From: Lactobacillus isalae
GTDB taxonomy: Bacteria; Bacillota; Bacilli; Lactobacillales; Lactobacillaceae
Assembly: GCF_947539375.1 (NCBI RefSeq)
Contig: NZ_OX443569.1
Location: 310,001-374,000, forward strand
Direction of reading: 5' to 3'
DNA length: 64,000 nucleotides
The notes under the pieces: model-generated
What the model was told of the DNA's origin: nothing
The model's input: the letters and a program-made list of their open reading frames with translations, nothing else
Database searches by the model: none
Shown here: piece after piece, positions 36,006 to 43,238 of the stretch
Layout of the letters: every line of letters begins with the position of its first letter
Position numbering within the stretch: position 1 is the stretch's first letter
Translations under genes and position numbers: made by a program

Positions 36006-38540
36006 ATGGCAGAAGTTAAACGCTTTTATGAAACTTTTCATCCAGATCATTACGACATTTATTTAGATATTAGCCGTGAAAAAAAGAGATTCCATGGTAA
36101 AACCGTTGTCGTTGGGGATGCACAAGAAGAATTAGTTAAATTAAATCAAAAGTACTTAAAGATTACTTCAGTTCGTGTAGATCAAAAGAAAGCTGATTTT
36201 GACTACAACGATAAGGAAGAAGTAATTAATATTAAAGCTGGAAAAGTTGGCAAGATGAAGATTGAGGTTGACTTTGAAGGCAAGTTAACTGATTCAATGA
36301 TGGGTATTTATCCTTCTTATTACGAAGTTAACGGAGAAAAGAAGCAATTAGTTGGTACCCAATTTGAAACTACCTTTGCTCGTCAAGCCTTTCCATGTGT
36401 GGATGAGCCTGAAGCTAAAGCTACTTTTGCTCTTGCCATTAAATTTGATGAGAAGCCTGGCGAAACAATTATTTCTAACCAACCAGAAGAAAAGTTTAAA
36501 GATGGTGTTCACTACTTTAAGCCAACTTTACGTATGTCTAGCTACTTGGTTGCCTTTGTCTTTGGCGATATGCAAAGAAAGTTAACTAAAACTAAATCTG
36601 GCGTTGAAATTGGAGTGTTTGCAACCAAAGCACACCAAGCAAAGGAACTAGACTTTGCTTTGGATATTGCTAAGCGTTCAATTGAATTCTTTGAAGACTT
36701 CTATGAAACTCCATATCCATTAGAGCATTCATATCAAGTAGCACTTCCTGACTTTTCAGCAGGTGCGATGGAAAACTGGGGCTGTGTAACTTACCGTGAA
36801 GCATACTTATTGCTTGATCCAGATAATACTTCATTAGAAATGAAGCAATTAGTTGCAACTGTTATTGCTCATGAACTAGCTCATCAATGGTTTGGTGATT
36901 TAGTAACAATGAAGTGGTGGGACAACTTATGGCTTAATGAAAGTTTTGCTAACATGATGGAATATGTAGCAATCGACGCCTTGGAACCAAATTGGAAGAT
37001 TTGGGAAATGTTCCAAACTTCAGAAGTTCCAGCTGCTCTTCAAAGAGACGCAACTGACGGTGTACAATCAGTTCACGTGATGGTCAATGACCCTGCAGAA
37101 ATTGATGCCTTATTTGATTCAGCAATTGTTTATGCAAAAGGTTCAAGAATGTTGGTAATGGTACGTGCATTACTTGGAGATAAGGCACTTCGTGAAGGAT
37201 TAAAGAAGTATTTTGCAGCTCATAAGTATGGCAATGCTACAGGAGATGACTTATGGAAGGCACTTGGTGAAGCAAGTGGCTTAGATATTGGTGCGATTAT
37301 GCATTCATGGTTAGAGCAACCAGGTTATCCAGTAGTTAATGCTAAAGTTGAAGATGGCAAGCTAGTCTTAACTCAAAAGCAATTCTTCATTGGCGAAGGT
37401 AAGGAAGTTGGGCGTAAGTGGCAAATTCCATTGAACTCTAACTATGCTGCAGTTCCTAAGATTATGAAGGATGAGGAATTAGTTGTTGGTGATTACGCTG
37501 ATTTACTCGCTAATAACGGCACTCCATTCCGCTTAAATGTTGGTAATAATTCTGATTTTATTGTTAAGTATGATCAAACCTTACTGGATGATATCTTAAG
37601 CCATGTTGATGAGTTAGATGCAGTTGATAAATTGCAATTATTGCAAGACTTTAGATTATTAGCAGAAGGTGGCCAAATGTCTTATGCAGATATTGTGCCA
37701 CTTCTTCCTAACTTTGCAGATTCTACTTCACCAATTGTTAATAACGCCTTGTACAGAATTATGGCTACTTTGCGTAATTTTGTAACTCCTGGCTCAGATG
37801 AAGAAAAGCAGTTAAAGAAACTTTACAATTTGCTTTCTGAAAAGCAAGTTAAGCGTTTAGGCTTACTTCCTAAAGATGGCGAATCTAATGATGATAATTT
37901 GACTAGACCATATGTTGTTTCTGCTTCTCTGTACGCAGAAAATGACGATACTATTAATGGCCTTCATGCTATTTACTCAGAAAATTCTGATAACTTAGAG
38001 GGTATTTCAGCTGACATTAGAAGCGCTGTTTTAGTCAACGAAGTTAAGAACTTTGGTAATATGACCTTGTTTGATAAGTTGCTTAAGAAGTACCAAGAAA
38101 CTTCTGATGCAAGTTTGAAACAAGACTTATGTGCTGGTATTACTTCAACCAAGATGCCTGAAATTATTGACGCAATTGTTGATGATTTTGAAAATGCACA
38201 AATTATTAAGCCACAAGACTTACGTGCATGGTATAGAAATGTGTTAGCTAACCCATTTGGTCAAGAACAAGCTTGGAATTGGATTAGATTAGAGTGGCCA
38301 TGGCTTGAAGCAACTGTTGGTGGCGACATGGAATTTGCTACTTTCATTACTGTAACAGCAAATATTTTCCATACTGAAGAAAGATTGAACCAATTTAAGG
38401 ACTTCTTTGAACCAAAGATCAACACTCCAGGCTTAACTCGTGAAATTAAGATGGATACTAAAGTAATTGAAACTAAGGTAAACTTGGTTAAGAAGGAACA
38501 GGCTGCTGTTAATGCTGCAATTGCTAAAGCAATCGCTTAA
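36006..38540 (+). CDS. pepN: Aminopeptidase N (lysyl aminopeptidase, M1)
   Basis: 844 aa zinc enzyme that removes N-terminal residues from oligopeptides. The GAMENWG motif lies at ~253, with the zinc site HELAHQWFGD at ~289 and the third ligand E in NLWLNESFANMMEY. The C-terminal helical ERAP-like domain is complete. TTGGAGG precedes ATG 36006. Confidence 0.97.
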   Translation: MAEVKRFYETFHPDHYDIYLDISREKKRFHGKTVVVGDAQEELVKLNQKYLKITSVRVDQKKADFDYNDKEEVINIKAGKVGKMKIEVDFEGKLTDSMMGIYPSYYEVNGEKKQLVGTQFETTFARQAFPCVDEPEAKATFALAIKFDEKPGETIISNQPEEKFKDGVHYFKPTLRMSSYLVAFVFGDMQRKLTKTKSGVEIGVFATKAHQAKELDFALDIAKRSIEFFEDFYETPYPLEHSYQVALPDFSAGAMENWGCVTYREAYLLLDPDNTSLEMKQLVATVIAHELAHQWFGDLVTMKWWDNLWLNESFANMMEYVAIDALEPNWKIWEMFQTSEVPAALQRDATDGVQSVHVMVNDPAEIDALFDSAIVYAKGSRMLVMVRALLGDKALREGLKKYFAAHKYGNATGDDLWKALGEASGLDIGAIMHSWLEQPGYPVVNAKVEDGKLVLTQKQFFIGEGKEVGRKWQIPLNSNYAAVPKIMKDEELVVGDYADLLANNGTPFRLNVGNNSDFIVKYDQTLLDDILSHVDELDAVDKLQLLQDFRLLAEGGQMSYADIVPLLPNFADSTSPIVNNALYRIMATLRNFVTPGSDEEKQLKKLYNLLSEKQVKRLGLLPKDGESNDDNLTRPYVVSASLYAENDDTINGLHAIYSENSDNLEGISADIRSAVLVNEVKNFGNMTLFDKLLKKYQETSDASLKQDLCAGITSTKMPEIIDAIVDDFENAQIIKPQDLRAWYRNVLANPFGQEQAWNWIRLEWPWLEATVGGDMEFATFITVTANIFHTEERLNQFKDFFEPKINTPGLTREIKMDTKVIETKVNLVKKEQAAVNAAIAKAIA

Positions 38541-38561
38541 AAATAAAGATTAAATCTACTA

Positions 38562-38596
38562 AAAAATGCGCTTTCAGTTTTGAAAGCGCATTTTTG
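38562..38596 (+). terminator. Terminator after pepN
   Basis: A perfect 15-bp stem AAAAATGCGCTTTCA/TGAAAGCGCATTTTT. Confidence 0.9.
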
Positions 38597-38626
38597 ATAT
38601 AATTTATAAAATAGGGGTGACTTAAT

Positions 38627-39397
38627 TTGATAAAAACAATCTTTTTTGATGTTGACGGGACATTAGTTTCTCATAAGACAGATAGCGTACCAGCCAGTAC
38701 TAAAAGGACACTGGAGCTTTTACGTGAAAATGGAGTAAAACTTGTACTAGCTACTGGGCGTGATATGAGTCAATTAAAGAAATTGCCGGTCAAAGATATA
38801 AAATTTGATGGTTATGTGACGATGAATGGACAGCTCTGTTTAGATGAAAATGGAAAAGAACTTTTTGGTAATCCAATCGATGAAGTAGATACTGAAAAGA
38901 TGATTGAATTAATTAAAGAAAAAAGGGTCCCCATTACTACTATTGGTAAAGAAGGACCATACATTAATTTTGTAACTGATCAAGTCGTTGCTGCTCAAAA
39001 GGCAGTTTCTAGTAAAGTTGCGCCAATTGGCAAATATCATGGTGAAGAAGTTTATCAGTTTATTGCCTACGGAGATCGCAATGAATTAAAGACTTTGGTT
39101 GATGAATTGCCTAATTGTAAATTAAGTTGGTGGAATGAATATGCAGTAGATATCATTTCAAAAAATGGTGGTAAGTTGGCTGGTATTAAAAAGTATCTTG
39201 AGCTACAGAATCAAACTTTAGATGATGCAATGGCGTTCGGTGATGGTGAAAATGATCTAGAGATGCTTAAAGCTGTTAAAGTTGGAGTTGCTATGGGTAA
39301 TGGAGAAGAGCACGTTAAGCAAATCGCAGACTATGTAACTACTGATATTAATAAAGATGGAATATATAATGCCAGTATGCATTATAAGTTGATATAA
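38627..39397 (+). CDS. Cof-type HAD phosphatase
   Basis: 256 aa, HAD IIB cap type. Motif I FFDVDGTLVS (nucleophile D8), motif II LATGR, a conserved Lys in GGKLAGIKKYL, and motif IV GDGENDLEMLK. Likely dephosphorylates sugar phosphates or nucleotides; the substrate is unknown. Start is TTG 38627 after AGGGGTGAC. Confidence 0.9.
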   Translation: MIKTIFFDVDGTLVSHKTDSVPASTKRTLELLRENGVKLVLATGRDMSQLKKLPVKDIKFDGYVTMNGQLCLDENGKELFGNPIDEVDTEKMIELIKEKRVPITTIGKEGPYINFVTDQVVAAQKAVSSKVAPIGKYHGEEVYQFIAYGDRNELKTLVDELPNCKLSWWNEYAVDIISKNGGKLAGIKKYLELQNQTLDDAMAFGDGENDLEMLKAVKVGVAMGNGEEHVKQIADYVTTDINKDGIYNASMHYKLI

Positions 39398-39499
39398 ATA
39401 GTAATAAGATATTTTTCGAAAAAAATAAATTTTTTTTCGAAAAATAATTGACATCTACCTTCCTTTTCCCTATACTAGAATATGTTCTGTTAAGGAATT

Positions 39500-39573
39500 G
39501 GTTTGGTAGCTCAGCTGGATAGAGCAACGGTCTTCTAAACCGTGGGTCGTGAGTTCGAATCTCACCCAAATCA
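39500..39573 (+). tRNA. tRNA-Arg (anticodon TCT)
   Basis: Acceptor GGTTTGG (39500-39506) pairs with CCAAATC at the 3' end (one G-T pair), discriminator A39573. Anticodon arm ACGGTCTTCTAAACCGT gives TCT, and the T-arm GTGAGTTCGAATCTCAC is intact. Decodes AGA. Its 3' half is repeated at 40036, marking it as an integration target. Confidence 0.95.
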
Positions 39574-39610
39574 CTGATATGACGCTCCGTATGGGGCGTC
39601 TTTTTTTGTG
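39548..39610. repeat. Direct repeat copy 1 (attachment-site-like), tRNA-Arg 3' end plus terminator
   Basis: The tRNA 3' part and the sequence after it (42 bp identical, then three or so mismatches over the terminator) recur at 40036. This is the footprint of an element that integrated into the tRNA gene. The terminator stem GACGCTCC/GGGGCGTC at 39581-39600 is included. Confidence 0.85.
39581..39607 (+). terminator. Terminator of tRNA-Arg(TCT)
   Basis: Stem GACGCTCC-GTAT-GGGGCGTC (one G-T pair) with T7. Confidence 0.85.
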
Positions 39611-39690
39611 CAATTTTTTATTTGACCCCCAAATGACCCCCAAGCATATTTTTCTGTAGTAGTATTTTTTGCGATAGGTTAATTAATAAG

Positions 39691-39720
39691 TTGTATAACA
39701 AGTTTCAAACATGTTATACT
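39691..39720 (+). promoter_or_regulatory. Promoter of the antitoxin RNA
   Basis: TTGTAT (39691) and TATACT (39715) with an 18-bp spacer. It drives the plus-strand antisense RNA of the toxin module. Confidence 0.7.
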
Positions 39721-39726
39721 TTACTT

Positions 39727-39805
39727 GCAACGAAGTAAGGAAGTTAATATTTCAAGCACTCAAAAAGCATTACCTAGTCGTCACAAAAGGTAATGCTTTT
39801 TTTAT
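39727..39805 (+). ncRNA. Antisense antitoxin RNA (RNAII-like) of the Fst-type module
   Basis: Predicted ~75-80 nt RNA from the promoter above to the stem AAAAAGCATTACC/GGTAATGCTTTTT (39762-39774 with 39789-39801). That stem also terminates the toxin mRNA coming from the other strand. The RNA begins with CGAAGTAAGGAAGT (39731-39744), repeated exactly at 39934-39947 in the toxin start region, so it can base-pair with the toxin mRNA. This is the known RNAI/RNAII design of par from pAD1 and its chromosomal relatives. Confidence 0.75.
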
Positions 39806-39849
39806 CGCTTAGTGCAACCTTCTAAGCGTTGAGGGTAGAAAGGCAACTA

Positions 39850-39954
39850 TTAATGTTTACGGTTGTTATGCCGATCATCTAACCAGTGATCGAATAGTGC
39901 AAGCACTATCCCCACAAGGATAGGGGCGACAACCGAAGTAAGGAAGTCTTTCAA
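39850..39954 (-). CDS. Fst/Ldr-family type I toxin (34 aa)
   Basis: Starts at TTG 39954, 6-7 nt after a strong AAAGGAGGTGA site. The peptide opens KDFLTSVVAPILVGIVLAL, one membrane helix, and ends in the charged tail FDHWLDDRHNNRKH. This closely follows Fst of plasmid pAD1 (MKDLMSLVIAPIFVGLVLEM then a charged tail). Such peptides insert into the membrane and stop growth when made. The conserved proline after the first helix turn is present (P11). Confidence 0.88.
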   Translation of the reverse strand: MKDFLTSVVAPILVGIVLALFDHWLDDRHNNRKH

Positions 39955-39961
39955 GACGCTC

Positions 39962-39981
39962 ACCTCCTTTCGATGGGAGGT
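39962..39981 (-). promoter_or_regulatory. 5' hairpin hiding the toxin ribosome binding site
   Basis: In the toxin mRNA ACCTCC (39981-39976) can pair with GGAGGT (39967-39962) across the loop CATCGAAA, burying the Shine-Dalgarno sequence. Fst-type mRNAs are known to use such a stem to delay translation until the antitoxin binds. Confidence 0.7.
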
Positions 39982-40035
39982 AATAGTTGCCAAAAATAAT
40001 TATATCAAAATTAGATATATAATAATATGTATAAT

Positions 40036-40098
40036 CGTGAGTTCGAATCTCACCCAAATCACTGATATGACGCTCCGCATGGAGCGTCTTTTTTTGTA
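40036..40098. repeat. Direct repeat copy 2 (attachment-site-like)
   Basis: Repeats the last 26 nt of tRNA-Arg(TCT) plus the following 16 nt without mismatch, then a diverged copy of the tRNA terminator (GACGCTCC-GCAT-GGAGCGTC, T7). Distance between copies is 488 bp. Confidence 0.85.
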
Positions 40099-40122
40099 CA
40101 ATTTTCCTTCTTTTTGATATAT

Positions 40123-40172
40123 ACCAATTGTAAATAAAACCTCTTGACCAATTTTAAATATAGGGTTATTAT
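40123..40172 (+). promoter_or_regulatory. glmS promoter with a direct repeat over the -35 box
   Basis: TTGACC (40144) and TATTAT (40167) with a 17-bp spacer form a good promoter. ACCAATTGTAAATA (40123-40136) and ACCAATTTTAAATA (40147-40160) are near-identical and spaced by 24 bp, the second overlapping the -35 box. This suggests a regulator binding site. No glmS ribozyme-like sequence is seen. Confidence 0.6.
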
Positions 40173-40241
40173 TGCTCATATAACAACGAATTAACGATAG
40201 TCCATTTATTTAAAATGAACTATACCAAAGGAGAAAAAATT

Positions 40242-42053
40242 ATGTGTGGAATTGTTGGTGTGGTTGGAAAGCCTGCAAGAGACATTATTTTAAATGGTTT
40301 AACTAATCTAGAGTATCGTGGCTACGATTCAGCAGGTATCTATTTAAATGATTTAAACGGCAATGAATATTTAACTAAGGCAGTTGGGAGAATTTCTAAC
40401 TTAAAGGAGAAGTTAACCCCAGATGAGCAAGGCTTAGTTGGAATTGGTCATACTCGCTGGGCTACTCATGGAAAGCCAACTGTTGACAATGCACACCCTC
40501 ATTTTGATGAAACTAAGCGTTTTTACTTGGTGCATAATGGTGTAATTGAGAACTATGCTGAATTAAAGGAAAAGTATCTAAAAGACGTTAAATTCCATTC
40601 AAATACTGATACTGAAGTAGTGGTTCAATTAATTGGTAAGATTGCTCGTGAAAAGAACTTAGATGGCTTTTCTGCCTTTAAAGAAGCTTTGAAACTCGTT
40701 AAGGGTTCATATGCTTTTCTCTTAGTTGATAATACTGAGCCAGATCATGTTTTTATTGCTAAGAATAAATCACCAATGATGTTAGGACTGGGTGATGGTT
40801 TTAATATTATTGCTTCTGACGCAATTTCTGTTTTGGATCAAACTAAGACCTTTGTCGACTTGCAAGATGGTGATGTAGGTGATATTACCAAGGATTCTTA
40901 CACAATTGAAACCGTTGATGGTAAGAAAGTCGAACGTAAGCCTCATGTATTGGATATTGATCCAAATGCTGCTTCAAAAGGTACTTATGAATTCTATATG
41001 TTAAAAGAAATCGATGAGCAACCAAGCGTAATGCGTAAAATTTCTCAAACTTATTTTGATGAAAATGGTGACGTTAAGGTTGAGCCTCAAATCATTGATT
41101 CTATCTCTAAAGCAGACCGAATTTATATTTATGCAGCTGGTACTAGTTATCATGCCGGCTTAGTAGGAAAAACTCTCTTAGAACACTACACTGGTATTCC
41201 AACAGAAGTTGGTTTGGCTTCAGAAGCTGGCTATCACTTCCCAATGATGAGTAAGAATCCATTCTTTATTTTCTTAACTCAATCAGGTGAAACTGCTGAT
41301 TCACGTGTTGTTCTAAAAGAAGTTAATAAGCGAAATATTCCAAGTCTGACTATTACTAATGTAGAAGGATCAACTTTATCGAGAGAAGCAGATTATACTA
41401 TGTTACTAGAAGCTGGTCCGGAAATTGCGGTTGCATCTACTAAAGCTTATACTGCTCAAATTGCTGTTCAAGCAGTACTTGCTAAAGCCTTGGGAGAAGC
41501 ACTTAATAATCAAGATGCAAAAGATTGGAACTTGAAGCATGATTTGGCTATTGCTGCTGAAGGAATGCAACAACTTGTTGATAGCAAGGAAAGTTTAAAA
41601 GAAATTGCTGACAAGTATTTGATTAAGTCACGCAATGCTTTCTATATTGGCCGTGGAATTGACTATGCTGTTGCATTAGAGGGGGCTTTAAAGCTTAAGG
41701 AAGTATCATACATTCAAACTGAAGGTTTTGCAGCAGCAGAATTAAAACATGGAACCATTTCTCTAATTGAAAAAGGCACTCCCGTTATTGCTTTGATTAA
41801 TGATCCAGCAACTGCTGACCTAACTCGCGGTAATATTCAAGAAGTTGTTTCTCGCGGAGCTAATATTATTACAATTGCTGGTAAGGATTTTGCTAGAGAA
41901 GGCGACGATGTCGTATTACCTGAAATTAACTACTACATGTCTGCGCTTTTAACTGTTGTGCCAGCACAACTTCTTGCTTACTATGCATCTAAAGATAAGG
42001 GCTTAGATGTTGATAAGCCACGTAACTTAGCTAAGAGTGTTACAGTTGAATAA
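40242..42053 (+). CDS. glmS: Glutamine-fructose-6-phosphate aminotransferase
   Basis: Makes glucosamine 6-phosphate, the entry to peptidoglycan precursors. 603 aa from ATG 40242 so that Cys2 (MCGIVGV) is the N-terminal nucleophile; AAAGGAG precedes it. Glutaminase motifs EYRGYDSAGI, GHTRWATHG and HNGVIENY, then two SIS domains (AAGTSYHAG, TQSGETADS, ASTKAYTAQ) and the C-terminal DKPRNLAKSVTVE are intact. The ATG at 40215 is too far upstream. Confidence 0.97.
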   Translation: MCGIVGVVGKPARDIILNGLTNLEYRGYDSAGIYLNDLNGNEYLTKAVGRISNLKEKLTPDEQGLVGIGHTRWATHGKPTVDNAHPHFDETKRFYLVHNGVIENYAELKEKYLKDVKFHSNTDTEVVVQLIGKIAREKNLDGFSAFKEALKLVKGSYAFLLVDNTEPDHVFIAKNKSPMMLGLGDGFNIIASDAISVLDQTKTFVDLQDGDVGDITKDSYTIETVDGKKVERKPHVLDIDPNAASKGTYEFYMLKEIDEQPSVMRKISQTYFDENGDVKVEPQIIDSISKADRIYIYAAGTSYHAGLVGKTLLEHYTGIPTEVGLASEAGYHFPMMSKNPFFIFLTQSGETADSRVVLKEVNKRNIPSLTITNVEGSTLSREADYTMLLEAGPEIAVASTKAYTAQIAVQAVLAKALGEALNNQDAKDWNLKHDLAIAAEGMQQLVDSKESLKEIADKYLIKSRNAFYIGRGIDYAVALEGALKLKEVSYIQTEGFAAAELKHGTISLIEKGTPVIALINDPATADLTRGNIQEVVSRGANIITIAGKDFAREGDDVVLPEINYYMSALLTVVPAQLLAYYASKDKGLDVDKPRNLAKSVTVE

Positions 42054-42070
42054 AATTTAAATAAGTTAGT

Positions 42071-42118
42071 AAAATAGCGAATTAGTGATGTTTAAAGTGA
42101 CTAATTCGCTATTTTTTA
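42071..42118 (+). terminator. Terminator after glmS
   Basis: A perfect 16-bp stem AAAATAGCGAATTAGT/ACTAATTCGCTATTTT and T-run. Confidence 0.9.
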
Positions 42119-42192
42119 TTTAAGTATTTTTTGTCGAAAATATGGGCATTTGATTTAAAATAAAGATAGTTAATAATCAACGAGGAATAATT

Positions 42193-42612
42193 ATGCTATC
42201 AAAAATATCAATTCTACTTACGAATCACCAACTGACGTTAAAAGATATTTCACAAACTCAGAACTTGGCAGAGCAAGACTTAAAAAAGGCACTTAATGAA
42301 AATCCTGATAATTGGTCAAGTTCGATCTTATCGGCTTTTTCATCATCTTTGAATATGCGACCAGGAGATCTATTAGAACTCCTTGATCCAGTTTATGCTC
42401 TGAAGATTAATGATCATCATCAAATGATTCAAGGAATCTATATTGAAGATCCTGAAGTTTACGAACAAATTCGTTTTGTAGTAGAAAGTGAACACTTAGA
42501 GGGATGGCAGCCTGATGAGGAGGACATTTTAAGATTACTTGATGAAGCTCTTAATCCATCTGCTGAACTACAGGCTGATATTAACCGGATTTGGGGTGAA
42601 GAAGATGACTGA
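42193..42612 (+). CDS. Fic antitoxin candidate: HTH-like head plus VbhA-type inhibitory helix
   Basis: 139 aa with GAGGAATAATT before ATG 42193. Residues ~1-65 look like a Xre-type helix-turn-helix (LTLKDISQTQNLAEQDLKKAL, SSLNMRPGDLLELL). The C-terminal third reads VVESEHLEGWQPDEEDILRLLDEAL then a short helix. SEHLEG (99-104) fits the (S/T)xxxE(G/N) inhibitory motif of class I Fic antitoxins, and the text after it resembles VbhA/FicA proteins. It ends by overlapping the Fic toxin start (ATGACTGA). If right, the glutamate E103 blocks the toxin ATP site, and the HTH head could control the operon itself. Confidence 0.7.
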   Translation: MLSKISILLTNHQLTLKDISQTQNLAEQDLKKALNENPDNWSSSILSAFSSSLNMRPGDLLELLDPVYALKINDHHQMIQGIYIEDPEVYEQIRFVVESEHLEGWQPDEEDILRLLDEALNPSAELQADINRIWGEEDD

Positions 42613-43195
42613 TGAAGTGCGGGATACAGAATGGTATCGTAAGAAATTTCTTTATCCAAATGGAACGCTTAAAAATAAGCTTAATATTACTGATGCAGCT
42701 GAGTTAGCCCAAAAAGAATATTTGGGCTCTGCAGTCCGCGCACTTGCTTTTTTAAGGGAGAACAAAAAGATTACTAGTGTAGAAGACTTAAAGAAAATAC
42801 ATCAAATTATGTTTGGATGGCTTTATGATTGGGCTGGCCAAATTCGCGATTATGAGCTAACTAAAGGAGATACTGAATTTTTAGAATATACTCGAATTAA
42901 GTTTGGAATTGAAGAAATAGATGAAAAGATCAAGCAATTAACAGCTAAGAAAGAATTAGTAGATACAGATTATGCTTTTTTACTTGATCGTTTGAACTAT
43001 CTGCATCCCTTTAGAGAAGGAAACGGTAGAAGCAGTAAGCTGTTCCTGCAGGCTCTGGCTGCTAATCATAATCAAGTGATTGATTATCCAAGATCAAATA
43101 AAGAATTGATTATGGCCCAAAATAATGCTGATATTAACCGAATTGCTCAGTTAATTAAAGTGAAACCAAAATCAAATAAAATAAATACTAAATAA
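42605..43195 (+). CDS. Fic-domain protein (probable AMP-transferase toxin)
   Basis: 196 aa from ATG 42605, which overlaps the antitoxin gene by 8 bp. The Fic core is YLHPFREGNGRSSKLFLQAL with catalytic His (motif HPFxEGNGR) near residue 137; the preceding beta-hairpin flap and the FGWLYDWAGQIRDYELTKGDTEF segment are typical. Fic proteins transfer AMP from ATP to a target Tyr/Ser/Thr; bacterial toxins of this kind modify gyrase and topoisomerase IV. Target unknown here. Confidence 0.9.
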   Translation: MTDEVRDTEWYRKKFLYPNGTLKNKLNITDAAELAQKEYLGSAVRALAFLRENKKITSVEDLKKIHQIMFGWLYDWAGQIRDYELTKGDTEFLEYTRIKFGIEEIDEKIKQLTAKKELVDTDYAFLLDRLNYLHPFREGNGRSSKLFLQALAANHNQVIDYPRSNKELIMAQNNADINRIAQLIKVKPKSNKINTK

Positions 43196-43238
43196 AATGC
43201 ATTCTAGTGATGAATTACACCATTAGAATGCATTTTTA
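43194..43238. terminator. Bidirectional terminator after the Fic gene
   Basis: Stem AAAATGCATTCTA/TAGAATGCATTTT (43194-43206 with 43224-43236) between convergent genes; it overlaps the stop codon of the acyltransferase gene. Confidence 0.8.

Larger units (their letters stand above)
39574..40035. mobile_element. Remnant integrated element between tRNA-Arg repeats
   Basis: About 460 bp lies between the two attachment-like repeats. It holds a complete type I toxin-antitoxin module (39691-39981) and no other intact gene. A G-rich minus-strand tail at 39618-39647 reads LGGHLGVK then stop, which might be the end of a lost integrase, but three codon frames are equally G-rich, so this is weak. The best reading is a prophage or island that was lost, leaving its toxin-antitoxin behind. 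Confidence 0.65.

Noticed and set aside
39348-39569. Minus-strand 73-aa frame beginning MGEIRTHDPRFRRP
   Set aside because: This is the antisense of tRNA-Arg(TCT); such frames are a known artefact of tRNA genes.
39618-39647. LGGHLGVK-stop tail as the end of a lost integrase
   Set aside because: Only ~10 codons, and all three minus-strand frames are similarly rich in Gly because of the CCCCCAAATGACCCCC repeat; not enough to call.
39875-40057. Minus-strand 60-aa frame over the type I toxin module
   Set aside because: It overlaps the toxin mRNA in another frame and reads through the tRNA repeat; the 34-aa Fst-like frame explains the region better.
40099-40241. glmS ribozyme upstream of glmS
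   Set aside because: The ~140 bp before the gene lack the conserved core and are AT-rich; a normal promoter is present instead.
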